Source: Sphingomonadales bacterium 39-57-19
GTDB lineage: Bacteria; Pseudomonadota; Alphaproteobacteria; Sphingomonadales; Sphingomonadaceae
Direction: 5' to 3'
DNA: 44,312 nucleotides
Assembly: GCA_002282385.1 (NCBI GenBank)
Contig: NCJG01000015.1
Span: forward strand, 1-44,312
Made by a program: the position numbers and the translations under genes. Shown one piece after another: positions 36,330 through 44,312 of the stretch; position 1 is the stretch's first letter; every line of letters starts with the position of its first letter. Under the pieces are notes generated by a model, which had not been told where the DNA came from, searched no databases, and saw only the letters and a list, made by a program, of their open reading frames with translations.

Positions 36330-37745
36330 ATGGCCCAAGCAGTCCCGCTTCCCCGATCGTTGAAGGTCATACATGGTCTAGGCTCGGTAGCCTATGGCGT
36401 GAAGGACAATGGCTTTTCGGTTTTTCTGCTGATTTTTTATAATCAGGTGCTGGGCATTGATGCAGGGCTTGTCGGCACTGTTATTATGGCTGCGCTGATT
36501 TTTGATGCCTTCGCCGACCCGATCATTGGCGAGTTGTCCGACCGCACGCAAAGCAAGTGGGGCCGCCGCCTTCCATGGTTATACAGCGCCGCGATCCCAT
36601 TGGGCATTATCTGGATGCTGCTATGGCACCCGCCCGAAATGGGGCAGACCGGAACGATTATCTGGTTGTTCTGCACCGCAGTATTGGCGCGCACATTGGT
36701 TGCGATGTGCGAAGTGCCGTCGATTGCTTTGGTGCCGGAACTGACCGGCGATTATGACGAACGCACGCGATTGATGCGGTACCGTTTCCTGTTTGGCTGG
36801 GCCGGCGGCTTGCTGATGCTGATTTTCGCCTATGGCATTTTCTTTACCGGTGAAAAGGGTGTGAGCGACCCCGATGGCTATGACTCGCTATCATCATGGG
36901 GCGCGTTGATGATGACGGGCGCTGTGCTGATTTCAGCATTAGGCCAGCACCGCCATGTGGCCAAACAATCCCCCCCTGCCCCGCGCGGCGCAGGCCTTGG
37001 CCATGCGCTTGCCGAGGTAAAGGCAACCCTGTCCAACAAAGCCTTCCTTTGGCTGGTATCGGCCGCGTTGTTCGCCCTTATCAATCAGGGCCTCACCTTT
37101 GCGCTTAGCAACTATCAACTCGCCTTTCTGTGGCAGCTACAGCAGATGGAAATGCTGTATTACGCTGTCCTCCTGTTCGGCACGGTTATCGTCGCATTTT
37201 TCATTGTTCCGCCGATTTCTGCGCGCCTTGGCAAGAAAAACGGCGCTATCCTGCTTGCCCTGCTATCGCTCAGCTTCAACACTGCTTTGTACGCCAGTTG
37301 GCTGCTTGACCTTGTGCCCGGTGGGCCATCGGACCCGTCGGTCGCATTCATGTTTTCCTTCCTTATATTTTCCAACAGCACCGCTATCGGCATGATGATG
37401 CTGACATCGTCGATGATGGCCGATGTCGTGGAGGCATCGCAGCAAGAAACGGGCAGGCGTTCCGAAGGTCTGTTTTTCGCAGGCTATTTCTTCATGCAGA
37501 AATGCGCCGTTGGTATCGGCACCTTTGCCGCTGGCATGATATTGAGCTTTGCCGATTTTCCCCAAAACGCCGTGCCGGGCAATGTTGGCCCCGCTGTCCT
37601 GGATGGGCTTGCTTTATATTATATGGGCGTAGTGGCCGTCCTTGGAATTACCGGCGTTCTTATCCTGCGGCATTTCCCAATTTCTCGTGAAAGTCATAAT
37701 GAACGCTTGCGCGCCTTGAACACATCGGCAGAGTCTGCCAGTTAA
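36330..37745 (+). CDS. GPH-type (MelB-like) sugar/organic solute transporter
   Basis: A 471-aa major-facilitator protein of the glycoside-pentoside-hexuronide:cation symporter group. Signs are KVIHGLGSVAYGVKDNGF at the start, the motif DAFADPIIGELSDRTQSKWGRRLPW in two halves near 59-83, and about 12 membrane segments. In sphingomonads these carriers often sit in catabolic clusters and need not carry sugars. There is no ribosome site directly before this ATG; translation probably depends on the mini-ORF just upstream. It is likely the first gene of the plus-strand catabolic run. Confidence 0.88.
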   Translation: MAQAVPLPRSLKVIHGLGSVAYGVKDNGFSVFLLIFYNQVLGIDAGLVGTVIMAALIFDAFADPIIGELSDRTQSKWGRRLPWLYSAAIPLGIIWMLLWHPPEMGQTGTIIWLFCTAVLARTLVAMCEVPSIALVPELTGDYDERTRLMRYRFLFGWAGGLLMLIFAYGIFFTGEKGVSDPDGYDSLSSWGALMMTGAVLISALGQHRHVAKQSPPAPRGAGLGHALAEVKATLSNKAFLWLVSAALFALINQGLTFALSNYQLAFLWQLQQMEMLYYAVLLFGTVIVAFFIVPPISARLGKKNGAILLALLSLSFNTALYASWLLDLVPGGPSDPSVAFMFSFLIFSNSTAIGMMMLTSSMMADVVEASQQETGRRSEGLFFAGYFFMQKCAVGIGTFAAGMILSFADFPQNAVPGNVGPAVLDGLALYYMGVVAVLGITGVLILRHFPISRESHNERLRALNTSAESAS

Positions 37746-37778
37746 CTATTCAATTAAATATGGAAGAGGAACTGAGTC

Positions 37779-39062
37779 ATGAATTTCGATCTCACCGACA
37801 AACAAACTTACTGGCGGGACCGCATTCGCGACCATAACGAACGCTACCTGCGTCCACGCGTTGCCGATTATTACGCCGAACAGGCCGTGGGCGACCGTTG
37901 GAAAGTGCTCCAAGTCGTTGAAGAGGAAAAGGCACGGGCGAAAGCCGCTGGTCTTTGGAACCTGTTCATGCCGCCAACGTCGGGCCGCGTGCATGTCGAT
38001 GACAGCGTCCATTTCGACGGCCCAGGCCTGACCAACATGGAATATGCCCTGTGCGCCGAAGAAATGGGCCGCATCGGTTTTGCATCTGAAGTGTATAACT
38101 GTTCAGCGCCCGACACTGGCAATATGGAAGTGTTCCTGCGTTACGGTACCGCAGAGCAAAAAGAAAAGTGGATGATCCCGTTGATGAACGGCGAAATCCG
38201 TTCGGCCTTTTTGATGACTGAGCCAGCCGTTGCGTCGTCAGATGCAACCAACATCGAAACATCGATTCGCCGTGAAGGCGACGAATATGTCCTCAACGGC
38301 GTTAAGTGGTGGTCATCAGGTGCAGGCGACCCGCGCTGCAAAATCGCGATTGTCATGGGCAAGACCGATTTCGAAGCCAAGCGTCATGCGCAGCAATCGA
38401 TGGTCCTGATGGAGCTCGACGCGCCGGGCGTTAAAATCCTGCGTCACCTTCCTGTGTTCGGATATGACGATGCGCCGCATGGCCATATGGAAATCGAATT
38501 GAAGGATGTCCGCATTCCCGCATCCAACATGTTGCTGGGCGAAGGCCGCGGCTTCGAGATCGCGCAAGGGCGCCTTGGACCTGGCCGTATTCACCACTGC
38601 ATGCGCACCATCGGGACCGCCGAAGAAGCGCTGGAGAAAATGTGCAAGCGGCTTCAGTCGCGCGTTGCGTTCGGCAAGACCGTTGCCGAACATAGCGTGT
38701 GGGAAGAACGCATCGCCCGTGCGCGTATCGACATTGAAATGACCCGTCTGCTTTGCCTCAAGGCTGCGGACATGATGGACAAAGTCGGCAACAAGGCAGC
38801 GGCTGCGGAAATCGCGATGATCAAGGTGCAGGCACCGAATATGGCGCTCAGCATCATCGACAACGCCATTCAGGCGCATGGCGGCGGCGGCGTGTCCGAC
38901 GATTTCGGTCTGGCAAATGCATGGGCGCATCAGCGCACCTTGCGTCTGGCCGATGGTCCGGATGAAGTGCACGCACGTGCCATTGCCCGTATGGAATTGG
39001 GCAAGCATGGCGGCCGTGGCAAAGAAGGCATGTCGAGCGGTGACATCGGGGTAGCCCGGTGA
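37779..39062 (+). CDS. Acyl-CoA dehydrogenase, ACAD10/ACAD11-like
   Basis: A 427-aa acyl-CoA dehydrogenase closely matching the dehydrogenase half of animal ACAD11: [18 protein letters not shown] at about 146-163, the stretch [25 protein letters not shown] found in ACAD11 is almost unchanged here at 252-276, and [14 protein letters not shown] plus [10 protein letters not shown] lie near the end. In animals this half is fused to a kinase that phosphorylates 4-hydroxyacyl-CoA, allowing phosphate elimination to an enoyl-CoA. Here the kinase-like part is a separate gene 1.1 kb downstream. The stop overlaps the next GTG start by three bases (GTGA). A GAGGAA site precedes the ATG. Confidence 0.93.
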   Translation: MNFDLTDKQTYWRDRIRDHNERYLRPRVADYYAEQAVGDRWKVLQVVEEEKARAKAAGLWNLFMPPTSGRVHVDDSVHFDGPGLTNMEYALCAEEMGRIGFASEVYNCSAPDTGNMEVFLRYGTAEQKEKWMIPLMNGEIRSAFLMTEPAVASSDATNIETSIRREGDEYVLNGVKWWSSGAGDPRCKIAIVMGKTDFEAKRHAQQSMVLMELDAPGVKILRHLPVFGYDDAPHGHMEIELKDVRIPASNMLLGEGRGFEIAQGRLGPGRIHHCMRTIGTAEEALEKMCKRLQSRVAFGKTVAEHSVWEERIARARIDIEMTRLLCLKAADMMDKVGNKAAAAEIAMIKVQAPNMALSIIDNAIQAHGGGGVSDDFGLANAWAHQRTLRLADGPDEVHARAIARMELGKHGGRGKEGMSSGDIGVAR

Positions 39063-40147
39063 AAGCGGCCGTCCTGATCGAAGCGGGCAAACCGCTTCAG
39101 ATTGAGCAGATCCATATTTCGAACCCCGGGCCGCATGAGGTGCTTATCCGCACTGCGGCCTGCGGGCTTTGCCATAGCGATCTGCATTTCATCGAAGGCA
39201 CATATCCGCACCCCCTGCCCGCGATTCCGGGTCATGAGGCGGCGGGCATTGTTGAGGCCGTGGGCAGCGAAGTACGCACGGTTAAGGTGGGCGACGCCGT
39301 TGTCACCTGCCTGAGCGCATTCTGCGGCCATTGCGAATATTGCGTCTCTGGCCGGATGTCCCTGTGCCTTGGCGGCGAAACCCGGCGCAAGCCCGGCGAA
39401 GCCCCGCGCCTGACACGCCCCGATGGCAGCATCGTCAACCAGATGCTGAACCTGTCGGCTTATGCCGAAATGATGCTGGTGCATGAACATGCGTGCGTTG
39501 CGATTAACCCCGAAATGCCGCTTGATAAGGCATCGGTCATCGGCTGTGCCGTCACCACAGGTGCAGGCACGATTTTCAACGCATGCAAAGTAACGCCCGG
39601 TGAAACCATTGCGGTTATCGGCTGTGGCGGCGTTGGTCTTGCAACGATTAACGCGGCGAAAATTGCCGGTGCGGGCCGTATCATTGCGGCTGACCCTATG
39701 CCCGAAAAGCGTGCGCTGGCAATGAAGCTGGGTGCGACCGATGTTATCGACCCAATGGATGCTGATGCAGCCAAGCAAATTCAGGATTTGACCAAGGGCG
39801 GCGTTGATCATGCGATTGAAGCAGTCGGTCGTCCCGCGTCGGGGGAACTTGCCGTCAAATCGCTCAAGCGCGGCGGGACTGCAACGATCCTGGGCATGAT
39901 GCCGCTGCAGCATGCGGTCGGACTGTCGGCGATGGATTTGCTGTCGGGCAAGAAATTGCAAGGTGCGATCATGGGCGGCAACCGCTTCCCTGTTGATATT
40001 CCGCGCCTCGTCGATTTCTACATGCGCGGCATGCTGGATCTCGACAGCATCGTTTCGGAAACCATTCCGCTGGAACGTATCAATGAAGGCTTTGACCAAA
40101 TGAAGCGCGGTGATGCGGCCCGTTCGGTTATCGTATTCGACCAATGA
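39059..40147 (+). CDS. Zinc-dependent alcohol dehydrogenase
   Basis: A 362-aa medium-chain dehydrogenase. Catalytic zinc ligands C38 (CGLCHSD), H59 (PGHE) and a third cysteine near 163 (GCAVTTGAG); structural zinc cysteines C89, C92, C95 and C103 ([16 protein letters not shown]). The Rossmann motif GCGGVGLA follows near 188-195. It oxidises a primary or secondary alcohol or reduces the carbonyl, probably with NAD. The GTG start overlaps the preceding stop by three bases, and its own stop overlaps the following ATG (ATGA). Confidence 0.92.
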   Translation: MKAAVLIEAGKPLQIEQIHISNPGPHEVLIRTAACGLCHSDLHFIEGTYPHPLPAIPGHEAAGIVEAVGSEVRTVKVGDAVVTCLSAFCGHCEYCVSGRMSLCLGGETRRKPGEAPRLTRPDGSIVNQMLNLSAYAEMMLVHEHACVAINPEMPLDKASVIGCAVTTGAGTIFNACKVTPGETIAVIGCGGVGLATINAAKIAGAGRIIAADPMPEKRALAMKLGATDVIDPMDADAAKQIQDLTKGGVDHAIEAVGRPASGELAVKSLKRGGTATILGMMPLQHAVGLSAMDLLSGKKLQGAIMGGNRFPVDIPRLVDFYMRGMLDLDSIVSETIPLERINEGFDQMKRGDAARSVIVFDQ

Positions 40148-41226
40148 CCGCAGCGCCGACACCCATTGATGCACAGACGGCCTTTACCGGCACGGTTGCA
40201 CCAACCGGCACGGACATATTGGACGAAGCCAAGCTCGCCGAATGGATGACCGCCAATGTCGCGGGTTTTGAAGGCCCGGTGCAGGCGCTGAAGTTTGCCG
40301 GCGGGCAATCCAACCCGACCTACCGGCTCAACGCGAAAAGCGGGTCATATGTGCTGCGCCGCAAGCCATTGGGTATATTGTTGCCCAGCGCGCACGCCGT
40401 GGACCGCGAATATAAAGTCATCGCCGGGCTTCATCCGACCGGCTTTCCCGTCGCCAAGCCTTATGGCCTGTGCACCGACGATAGCGTCATCGGCAGCTGG
40501 TTCTACATCATGGACATGGTCGAAGGCCGCACGATCTGGGACGGCGCGATGCCGGGGTCGAACCCGGCCGAGCGCACCGCAACCTATGAAGCGATGATCG
40601 ACACGTTGGCCGCTTTGCACAATATTGATGTCGATGCAGCGGGACTGTCCGATTTTGGCAAACCCGGCAATTATTTCGGACGTCAGGTCGACCGCTGGAC
40701 AAAGCAATATCGCTTGGCAGAAACCGAAGTCATGCCCGAAATGGAGAGGTTGATCGAATGGCTGCCCAAAACGCTGCCCGAACAAACACGCACCAGCGTC
40801 GTTCATGGTGACTACCGCATCGACAACATGATTTTCGATGCCAAGGATCCACATGTTGTCGCCGTGCTCGACTGGGAACTGTCGACGCTTGGCGATCCGC
40901 TGGCGGATTTCACTTATGTCGCGATGGCATGGGTCACGCACAATGAAGGGCGCTCCGGCGTCATGGATTTGGACCGCGCCGCACTCGGTATCCCCGAATT
41001 GGACGCGATGGTCGAACGTTATTGCGCGGCAACGAACCGCGACGGCGTGCCCGATATGAACTGGTATTTTGCCTATAACTTCTTCCGCTTGGCGGGGATT
41101 ATTCAGGGCATCAAAAAACGCGTCATTGATGGCACCGCAAGTTCGTCCCATGCACAAGCGATGGCCGAGCGTGTGTACCCGCTCGCGCAATCCGCATGGA
41201 AATTTGCGGAACAAGCCGGGGCGTAA
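40144..41226 (+). CDS. ACAD10/11-type phosphotransferase (aminoglycoside phosphotransferase fold)
   Basis: A 360-aa kinase-fold protein resembling the N-terminal domain of animal ACAD10/ACAD11 and LvaA of levulinate catabolism. Motifs: GGQSNPTYRL at 53-62, VLRRKPLGILLPSAHAVDRE near 70-89, catalytic HGDYRIDN at 221-228 and metal-binding DWELSTLGDPLADF at 243-256. LvaA phosphorylates the 4-hydroxyl of 4-hydroxyvaleryl-CoA; by position and family this protein probably does so on a related 4-hydroxyacyl-CoA. It is not expected to confer antibiotic resistance. Confidence 0.92.
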   Translation: MTAAPTPIDAQTAFTGTVAPTGTDILDEAKLAEWMTANVAGFEGPVQALKFAGGQSNPTYRLNAKSGSYVLRRKPLGILLPSAHAVDREYKVIAGLHPTGFPVAKPYGLCTDDSVIGSWFYIMDMVEGRTIWDGAMPGSNPAERTATYEAMIDTLAALHNIDVDAAGLSDFGKPGNYFGRQVDRWTKQYRLAETEVMPEMERLIEWLPKTLPEQTRTSVVHGDYRIDNMIFDAKDPHVVAVLDWELSTLGDPLADFTYVAMAWVTHNEGRSGVMDLDRAALGIPELDAMVERYCAATNRDGVPDMNWYFAYNFFRLAGIIQGIKKRVIDGTASSSHAQAMAERVYPLAQSAWKFAEQAGA

Positions 41227-41235
41227 AGAATAATA

Positions 41236-41256
41236 TCCTCCCCGCTGGCGGGAGGA
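41236..41256 (+). promoter_or_regulatory. Hairpin between the kinase and SDR genes
   Basis: TCCTCCC (41236-41242) can pair with GGGAGGA (41250-41256) just before the ACAGGAGAG ribosome site of the next gene. It may tune translation or mRNA stability within the operon; an effect on the ribosome site itself is not certain. Confidence 0.35.
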
Positions 41257-41271
41257 ACAGGAGAGAGATCA

Positions 41272-42033
41272 ATGTCACTATTCGATATGACCGGTAAGGT
41301 CGCAATCATCACAGGTTCATCGCGTGGCATTGGTCAGGCGATTGCCGAGGAAATGGCCGATCACGGCGCAAAGGTCGCGATTTCCAGCCGGAATATCGAT
41401 GATTGCCAAGCGGTCGCCGCTGGCATCAATGCCAAGCATCCGGGCGCGGCGATTGCCGTAGCCTCAAGCCTTTCGTCCAAAGAGTCGCTGCAAAACCTGG
41501 TCGATGAAACCCGCAAGGCGTTTGGTAAAGTCGACGTTCTGGTCTGCAACGCGGCATCGAACCCGCATTACGGCCCGATGGCCACGATCACCGATGAACA
41601 GCTGCGCAAGACACTCGATCACAATATCGTGTCGCAGCATTGGTTGATCCAGATGGTTGCCCCCGAAATGATCGAACGCAAGGCCGGTTCCATCGTCATT
41701 GTGTCGTCGATCGGCGGCCTGCGCGGATCGCCGATATTGGGCGCTTATGCGATTACCAAGGCGGCTGATATCCAGATGACCAAAAACCTCGCCCGCGAAT
41801 TTGGCCCGCATAATGTGCGTATTAACTCCATCGCGCCGGGTCTGGTGAAGACCGACTTTGCCAAGGCATTGTGGGAAAATCCCGAAAATTTGAAGGCGTC
41901 GACCTCTGGCGCAGCATTGGGCCGGATTGGCGAGCCGCGTGAAATTGCAGGCGCGGCGGTTTATCTCGCCTCCGATGCATCAACATTTATGACAGGGCAG
42001 ACAATCGTTGTTGATGGGGGTGTAGTGGTATGA
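41272..42033 (+). CDS. Short-chain dehydrogenase/reductase
   Basis: A 253-aa SDR with TGSSRGIG at 14-21, S146, Y159 and K163 (YAITK). R40 at the end of the second strand favours NADP(H). The NNAG motif is changed to CNAA (92-95), a variant seen in DHRS4-like enzymes. The start is set by AGGAGAG. Its stop overlaps the next gene (ATGA). Likely step: interconversion of a hydroxy and keto group in the pathway of the surrounding operon. Confidence 0.92.
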   Translation: MSLFDMTGKVAIITGSSRGIGQAIAEEMADHGAKVAISSRNIDDCQAVAAGINAKHPGAAIAVASSLSSKESLQNLVDETRKAFGKVDVLVCNAASNPHYGPMATITDEQLRKTLDHNIVSQHWLIQMVAPEMIERKAGSIVIVSSIGGLRGSPILGAYAITKAADIQMTKNLAREFGPHNVRINSIAPGLVKTDFAKALWENPENLKASTSGAALGRIGEPREIAGAAVYLASDASTFMTGQTIVVDGGVVV

Positions 42034-42827
42034 CCGGCGCATTAGCAGGCAAAGTAGCCATCATCACAGGCGCAGGTTCAGGCATTGGCCGCGCATCGGC
42101 CATTCGCTTTGCCGCCGAAGGGGCAAAGGTCGTTTTGGGCGATATGGCCGCATCGGTGCATGACACCGCAGCCATGATTGGCGACGCCGCCACCGCCGTC
42201 CAGATGGACGCAGGCGATGAGGCAGATGTCGCCGCGATTGTCGCAAAGGCGATCGAACTGCACGGCCATCTGGATGTCGCCTTTGCCAATGCGGGCATCT
42301 CCGGCGGCATGGAAGGTATCTTCGACAACACAGTCGAAAATTTCACCAGCGTCCTGCGCGTCAACCTCATTGGCCCATGGCTGATGGTGAAGCATGCGGG
42401 CAAGGTCATGGCCGATGCAGGTAATGGCGGTTCGATCATCCTGACCGCAAGTGTCGCAGGCATTCGTTCGGGCGCAGGCGGCCCGCCTTATTCGGCATCG
42501 AAAGCCGGCGTTATCAATCTGGCGCAAGTCAGCGCGCAACAATTGTCGGGCACCAATGTCCGCTGCAACGCCATTTGCCCCGGCCTGACCGAAACCGGCA
42601 TGACCAAACCGACATTTGATTATGCGAAGGAAAAGGGCGTGACCGACAAGATCGGCCGCCTCAACCCGCTGCGCCGCGGCGCGCAGCCAGAGGAACTCGC
42701 CAATGTCGCCTTGTTCCTTGCGAGTGATCAGGCGAGCTACGTCAATGGTCAAGCCATTGCTGTCGACGGCGGCCTTTCCAGCTCGCACCCCGTAACCCGC
42801 CAATTGACAGGACAAACTGCCGTATGA
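42030..42827 (+). CDS. Short-chain dehydrogenase/reductase (FabG-like)
   Basis: A 265-aa SDR with TGAGSGIG at 13-20, ANAG near 86-89, S141, Y154 and K158 (YSASK). D38 at the end of the second strand suggests NAD(H), so it may work oxidatively, unlike its upstream neighbour. The C-terminus is extended past the usual VDGG by about 20 polar residues. It overlaps both neighbours by 4 nt. Confidence 0.92.
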   Translation: MTGALAGKVAIITGAGSGIGRASAIRFAAEGAKVVLGDMAASVHDTAAMIGDAATAVQMDAGDEADVAAIVAKAIELHGHLDVAFANAGISGGMEGIFDNTVENFTSVLRVNLIGPWLMVKHAGKVMADAGNGGSIILTASVAGIRSGAGGPPYSASKAGVINLAQVSAQQLSGTNVRCNAICPGLTETGMTKPTFDYAKEKGVTDKIGRLNPLRRGAQPEELANVALFLASDQASYVNGQAIAVDGGLSSSHPVTRQLTGQTAV

Positions 42828-44014
42828 ACGCCGAAGAATTAGGTTTCCGTCCAGACCGGCTTGCCCGGATACCTGCATTCATTCAGACCGAATATCTCGA
42901 CAGCGGCAAATTGCCCTTTGCGGCGCTGCTGGTCGGACGTGGCGACGATATTGCGCTTCAGTGGAATTCAGGCGTTGCCGATGACGCAATCTTTCGCATT
43001 GCATCGATGACCAAGCCCATCACCTCGGTCGCGTTCATGCAGCTGGTCGAACAGGGCAAGGTTGCGCTGACCGATCCGGTTTCCAAATATATTCCGGAGT
43101 TTGCGAAACTGGGCGTATTTATGGGCGGCGGCGGCAATGTGCCGTTTATGACGCGCCCGCCGACGACGCAGATGCGCATCGTCGATCTGCTGCGCCACAC
43201 GGCTGGTTTTACCTATAGCTTTCAGGAACAGGGCAATGTCGACGCGGCCTATCGCAAGACCGATGTTGAAAGCTGGACCAAAAATACATCGCAAAGCGTG
43301 ATCGACACGCTCGCGCAAATCCCGCTGGAATTCGACCCCGGCACGCAGTGGAATTATTCCGTCGCCACCGACATCGTCGGCATATTGGTGGAACGGATCA
43401 GCGGATTATCGCTGCCTGAATATTTCCAGACGCATATCTTCGCGCCGCTGGGCATGGCCGATACATTTTTCCAAGTGCCCGCCGATAAGGCATCGCGCAT
43501 TCCCGACGGCTTTGGCTTTGACCCCGAAGCCAAAATGAAGCTGCTCGACAAGGCTGGGCCCGAAAGCGCCTGGGCCAAGGGTTGGACTTTCAACTCCGGC
43601 GGCGGCGGCCTTGCGTCGAGCATATCCGACTATCATCGTTTTTGCCGGATGCTGCTGAATGGCGGCGCGCTTGATGGGGCGCAAATCTTGAGCCCCAAAA
43701 CGATAGAATTGATGACCGCCAACCATATTCCCGGCGGCCAAGACCTGACGCAAATGTCGAAGTCTTTGTTCAGCGAGGCCGAAATGGCCGGCATTGGCTT
43801 TGGCCTTGGCTTTGCCACGACCATCGATAGCGCGGCGACATTGGCGCCATGTTCCAACGGCGATTTTTATTGGGGCGGCATGTATTCCACCGCCTTTTTC
43901 ATCGATCCGGTGGAAGACATCATCATGATTTTCATGACGCAATTGCTGCCATCGACCACCTATCCGGTGCGCCGCGAAATCAAGACGATGATCTATTCGG
44001 CGCTGACAGCGTAA
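42824..44014 (+). CDS. Serine hydrolase, beta-lactamase/family VIII esterase fold
   Basis: A 396-aa member of the beta-lactamase-related superfamily. S61-x-x-K64 (SMTK) is the nucleophile/base pair and Y178 (NYSVATD) the third catalytic residue. Near the C-terminus WGGMYST replaces the KTG-like box. There is no signal peptide, so it is probably cytoplasmic and more likely an esterase or lactone hydrolase than a penicillin-degrading enzyme. As the last gene of the operon it may release the hydroxy acid from an ester or open a lactone; this is inference. Confidence 0.9.
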   Translation: MNAEELGFRPDRLARIPAFIQTEYLDSGKLPFAALLVGRGDDIALQWNSGVADDAIFRIASMTKPITSVAFMQLVEQGKVALTDPVSKYIPEFAKLGVFMGGGGNVPFMTRPPTTQMRIVDLLRHTAGFTYSFQEQGNVDAAYRKTDVESWTKNTSQSVIDTLAQIPLEFDPGTQWNYSVATDIVGILVERISGLSLPEYFQTHIFAPLGMADTFFQVPADKASRIPDGFGFDPEAKMKLLDKAGPESAWAKGWTFNSGGGGLASSISDYHRFCRMLLNGGALDGAQILSPKTIELMTANHIPGGQDLTQMSKSLFSEAEMAGIGFGLGFATTIDSAATLAPCSNGDFYWGGMYSTAFFIDPVEDIIMIFMTQLLPSTTYPVRREIKTMIYSALTA

Positions 44015-44312
44015 GCAGCGCCGTTCGTCAAATCCACGTCATGCTGAACTTGGTTCAGCATCCATCGTGCCACGCGGGCCGAAGGGTCTAGGGTCAGGAC
44101 CTGTTAAATGCACCATCGCGGTTTGAGGCCATATTGTTCAGTTCAAGGCGGTAAGCGCCGGACTTAGTGGTTCTAAGTCCAAGCTTGCCAACGCAGCAAT
44201 GGACAATATGGGTCAAATCCGAAGGACGCCAAAATGGCTTCGATCTCAAAGCAAAATGCCCTTGCAGGCAGAATAACTGCCTGCGGCGGACATTTTACTT
44301 CGATATCTTTGC
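44015..44312. other. Structured non-coding tail of the window
   Basis: No gene is supported. It holds the short repeat at 44041-44061, a hairpin at 44160-44180 (GGACTTAG, 5-nt loop, CTAAGTCC) and a hairpin at 44264-44284 (GCAGGCAG, AATAA, CTGCCTGC) set inside a further AAAATG/CATTTT pairing. A short frame from 44234 runs off the end, and a 45-codon minus-strand frame ends near 44176. Both are unassigned. Confidence 0.5.
44041..44061. repeat. Short inverted repeat, CTGAACTTG family, copy 3
   Basis: ATGCTGAA and TTCAGCAT arms around CTTGG. Single-arm version of the repeats at 9621-9701 and 12090-12158, placed 26 nt after the hydrolase stop. Confidence 0.7.

Noticed and set aside
40144..41226. 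Aminoglycoside resistance kinase
   Set aside because: It has the fold and HGD motif, but the flanking motifs and operon match the ACAD10/11 and LvaA group, not drug-modifying enzymes.

Overview
The window looks like chromosomal DNA of a sphingomonad alphaproteobacterium (Sphingomonadaceae, close to Sphingopyxis/Sphingorhabdus-type genomes). This is inferred from the style of the housekeeping proteins, the gene set (small PurL, COQ4-type ubiquinone protein, BamB next to Der, HesB/ErpA, stand-alone DUF418 and TIGR03643 proteins) and dispersed palindromic repeats of a kind common in this group. No tRNA, rRNA, CRISPR array or complete transposon was seen.

Layout. 1-2570: nitrogen sensing, a glnK-amtB operon on the minus strand with an intrinsic terminator, a consensus sigma-54 promoter and an NtrC-like palindrome upstream. 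2572-12610: housekeeping genes (EEP-family phosphatase/nuclease, tldD, tgt, glnE, a peroxiredoxin, an M23 peptidase, an ErpA-type protein, exonuclease III, a small membrane protein), with long inverted repeats in the gaps. 12607-15320: a TetR regulator, then guaA followed closely by a small acetyltransferase and a TIGR03643 protein. 15523-18218: choline-sulfatase overlapping an MFS transporter. 18290-22598: an accessory-looking stretch with an exported alpha/beta hydrolase, a sterol-desaturase-family membrane protein flanked by a duplicated arsC-like leader, an ArsC/YffB protein, a lipoprotein phosphodiesterase, and a membrane protein/XRE regulator pair. 22723-29877: panB, yfgM-like, bamB, der, an Hpt protein, DUF418, COQ4. 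29916-32114: purL.

32115-32843 has no convincing protein gene. It holds three strong hairpins followed by U-rich tracts, all oriented as minus-strand terminators, and so probably one or two untranslated RNAs: a CUCCUCC-bearing sRNA candidate and a longer purine-rich RNA ending 48 nt before purL.

32844-44014 is a catabolic island for an acyl-CoA-type substrate. On the minus strand are an SDR and a pair of acyl-CoA dehydrogenases. Divergently on the plus strand are a GPH-type transporter, an ACAD11-like acyl-CoA dehydrogenase, a zinc alcohol dehydrogenase, an ACAD10/11-like phosphotransferase, two SDRs and a class-C beta-lactamase-fold esterase, mostly joined by 4-nt stop/start overlaps. The split kinase plus ACAD11-like dehydrogenase suggests a route that phosphorylates 4-hydroxyacyl-CoA intermediates, as in bacterial levulinate catabolism and in the fused animal ACAD10/ACAD11. 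This is the most interesting functional proposal in the window. The last ~300 bases hold only repeats and hairpins, possibly the edge of a mobile element.
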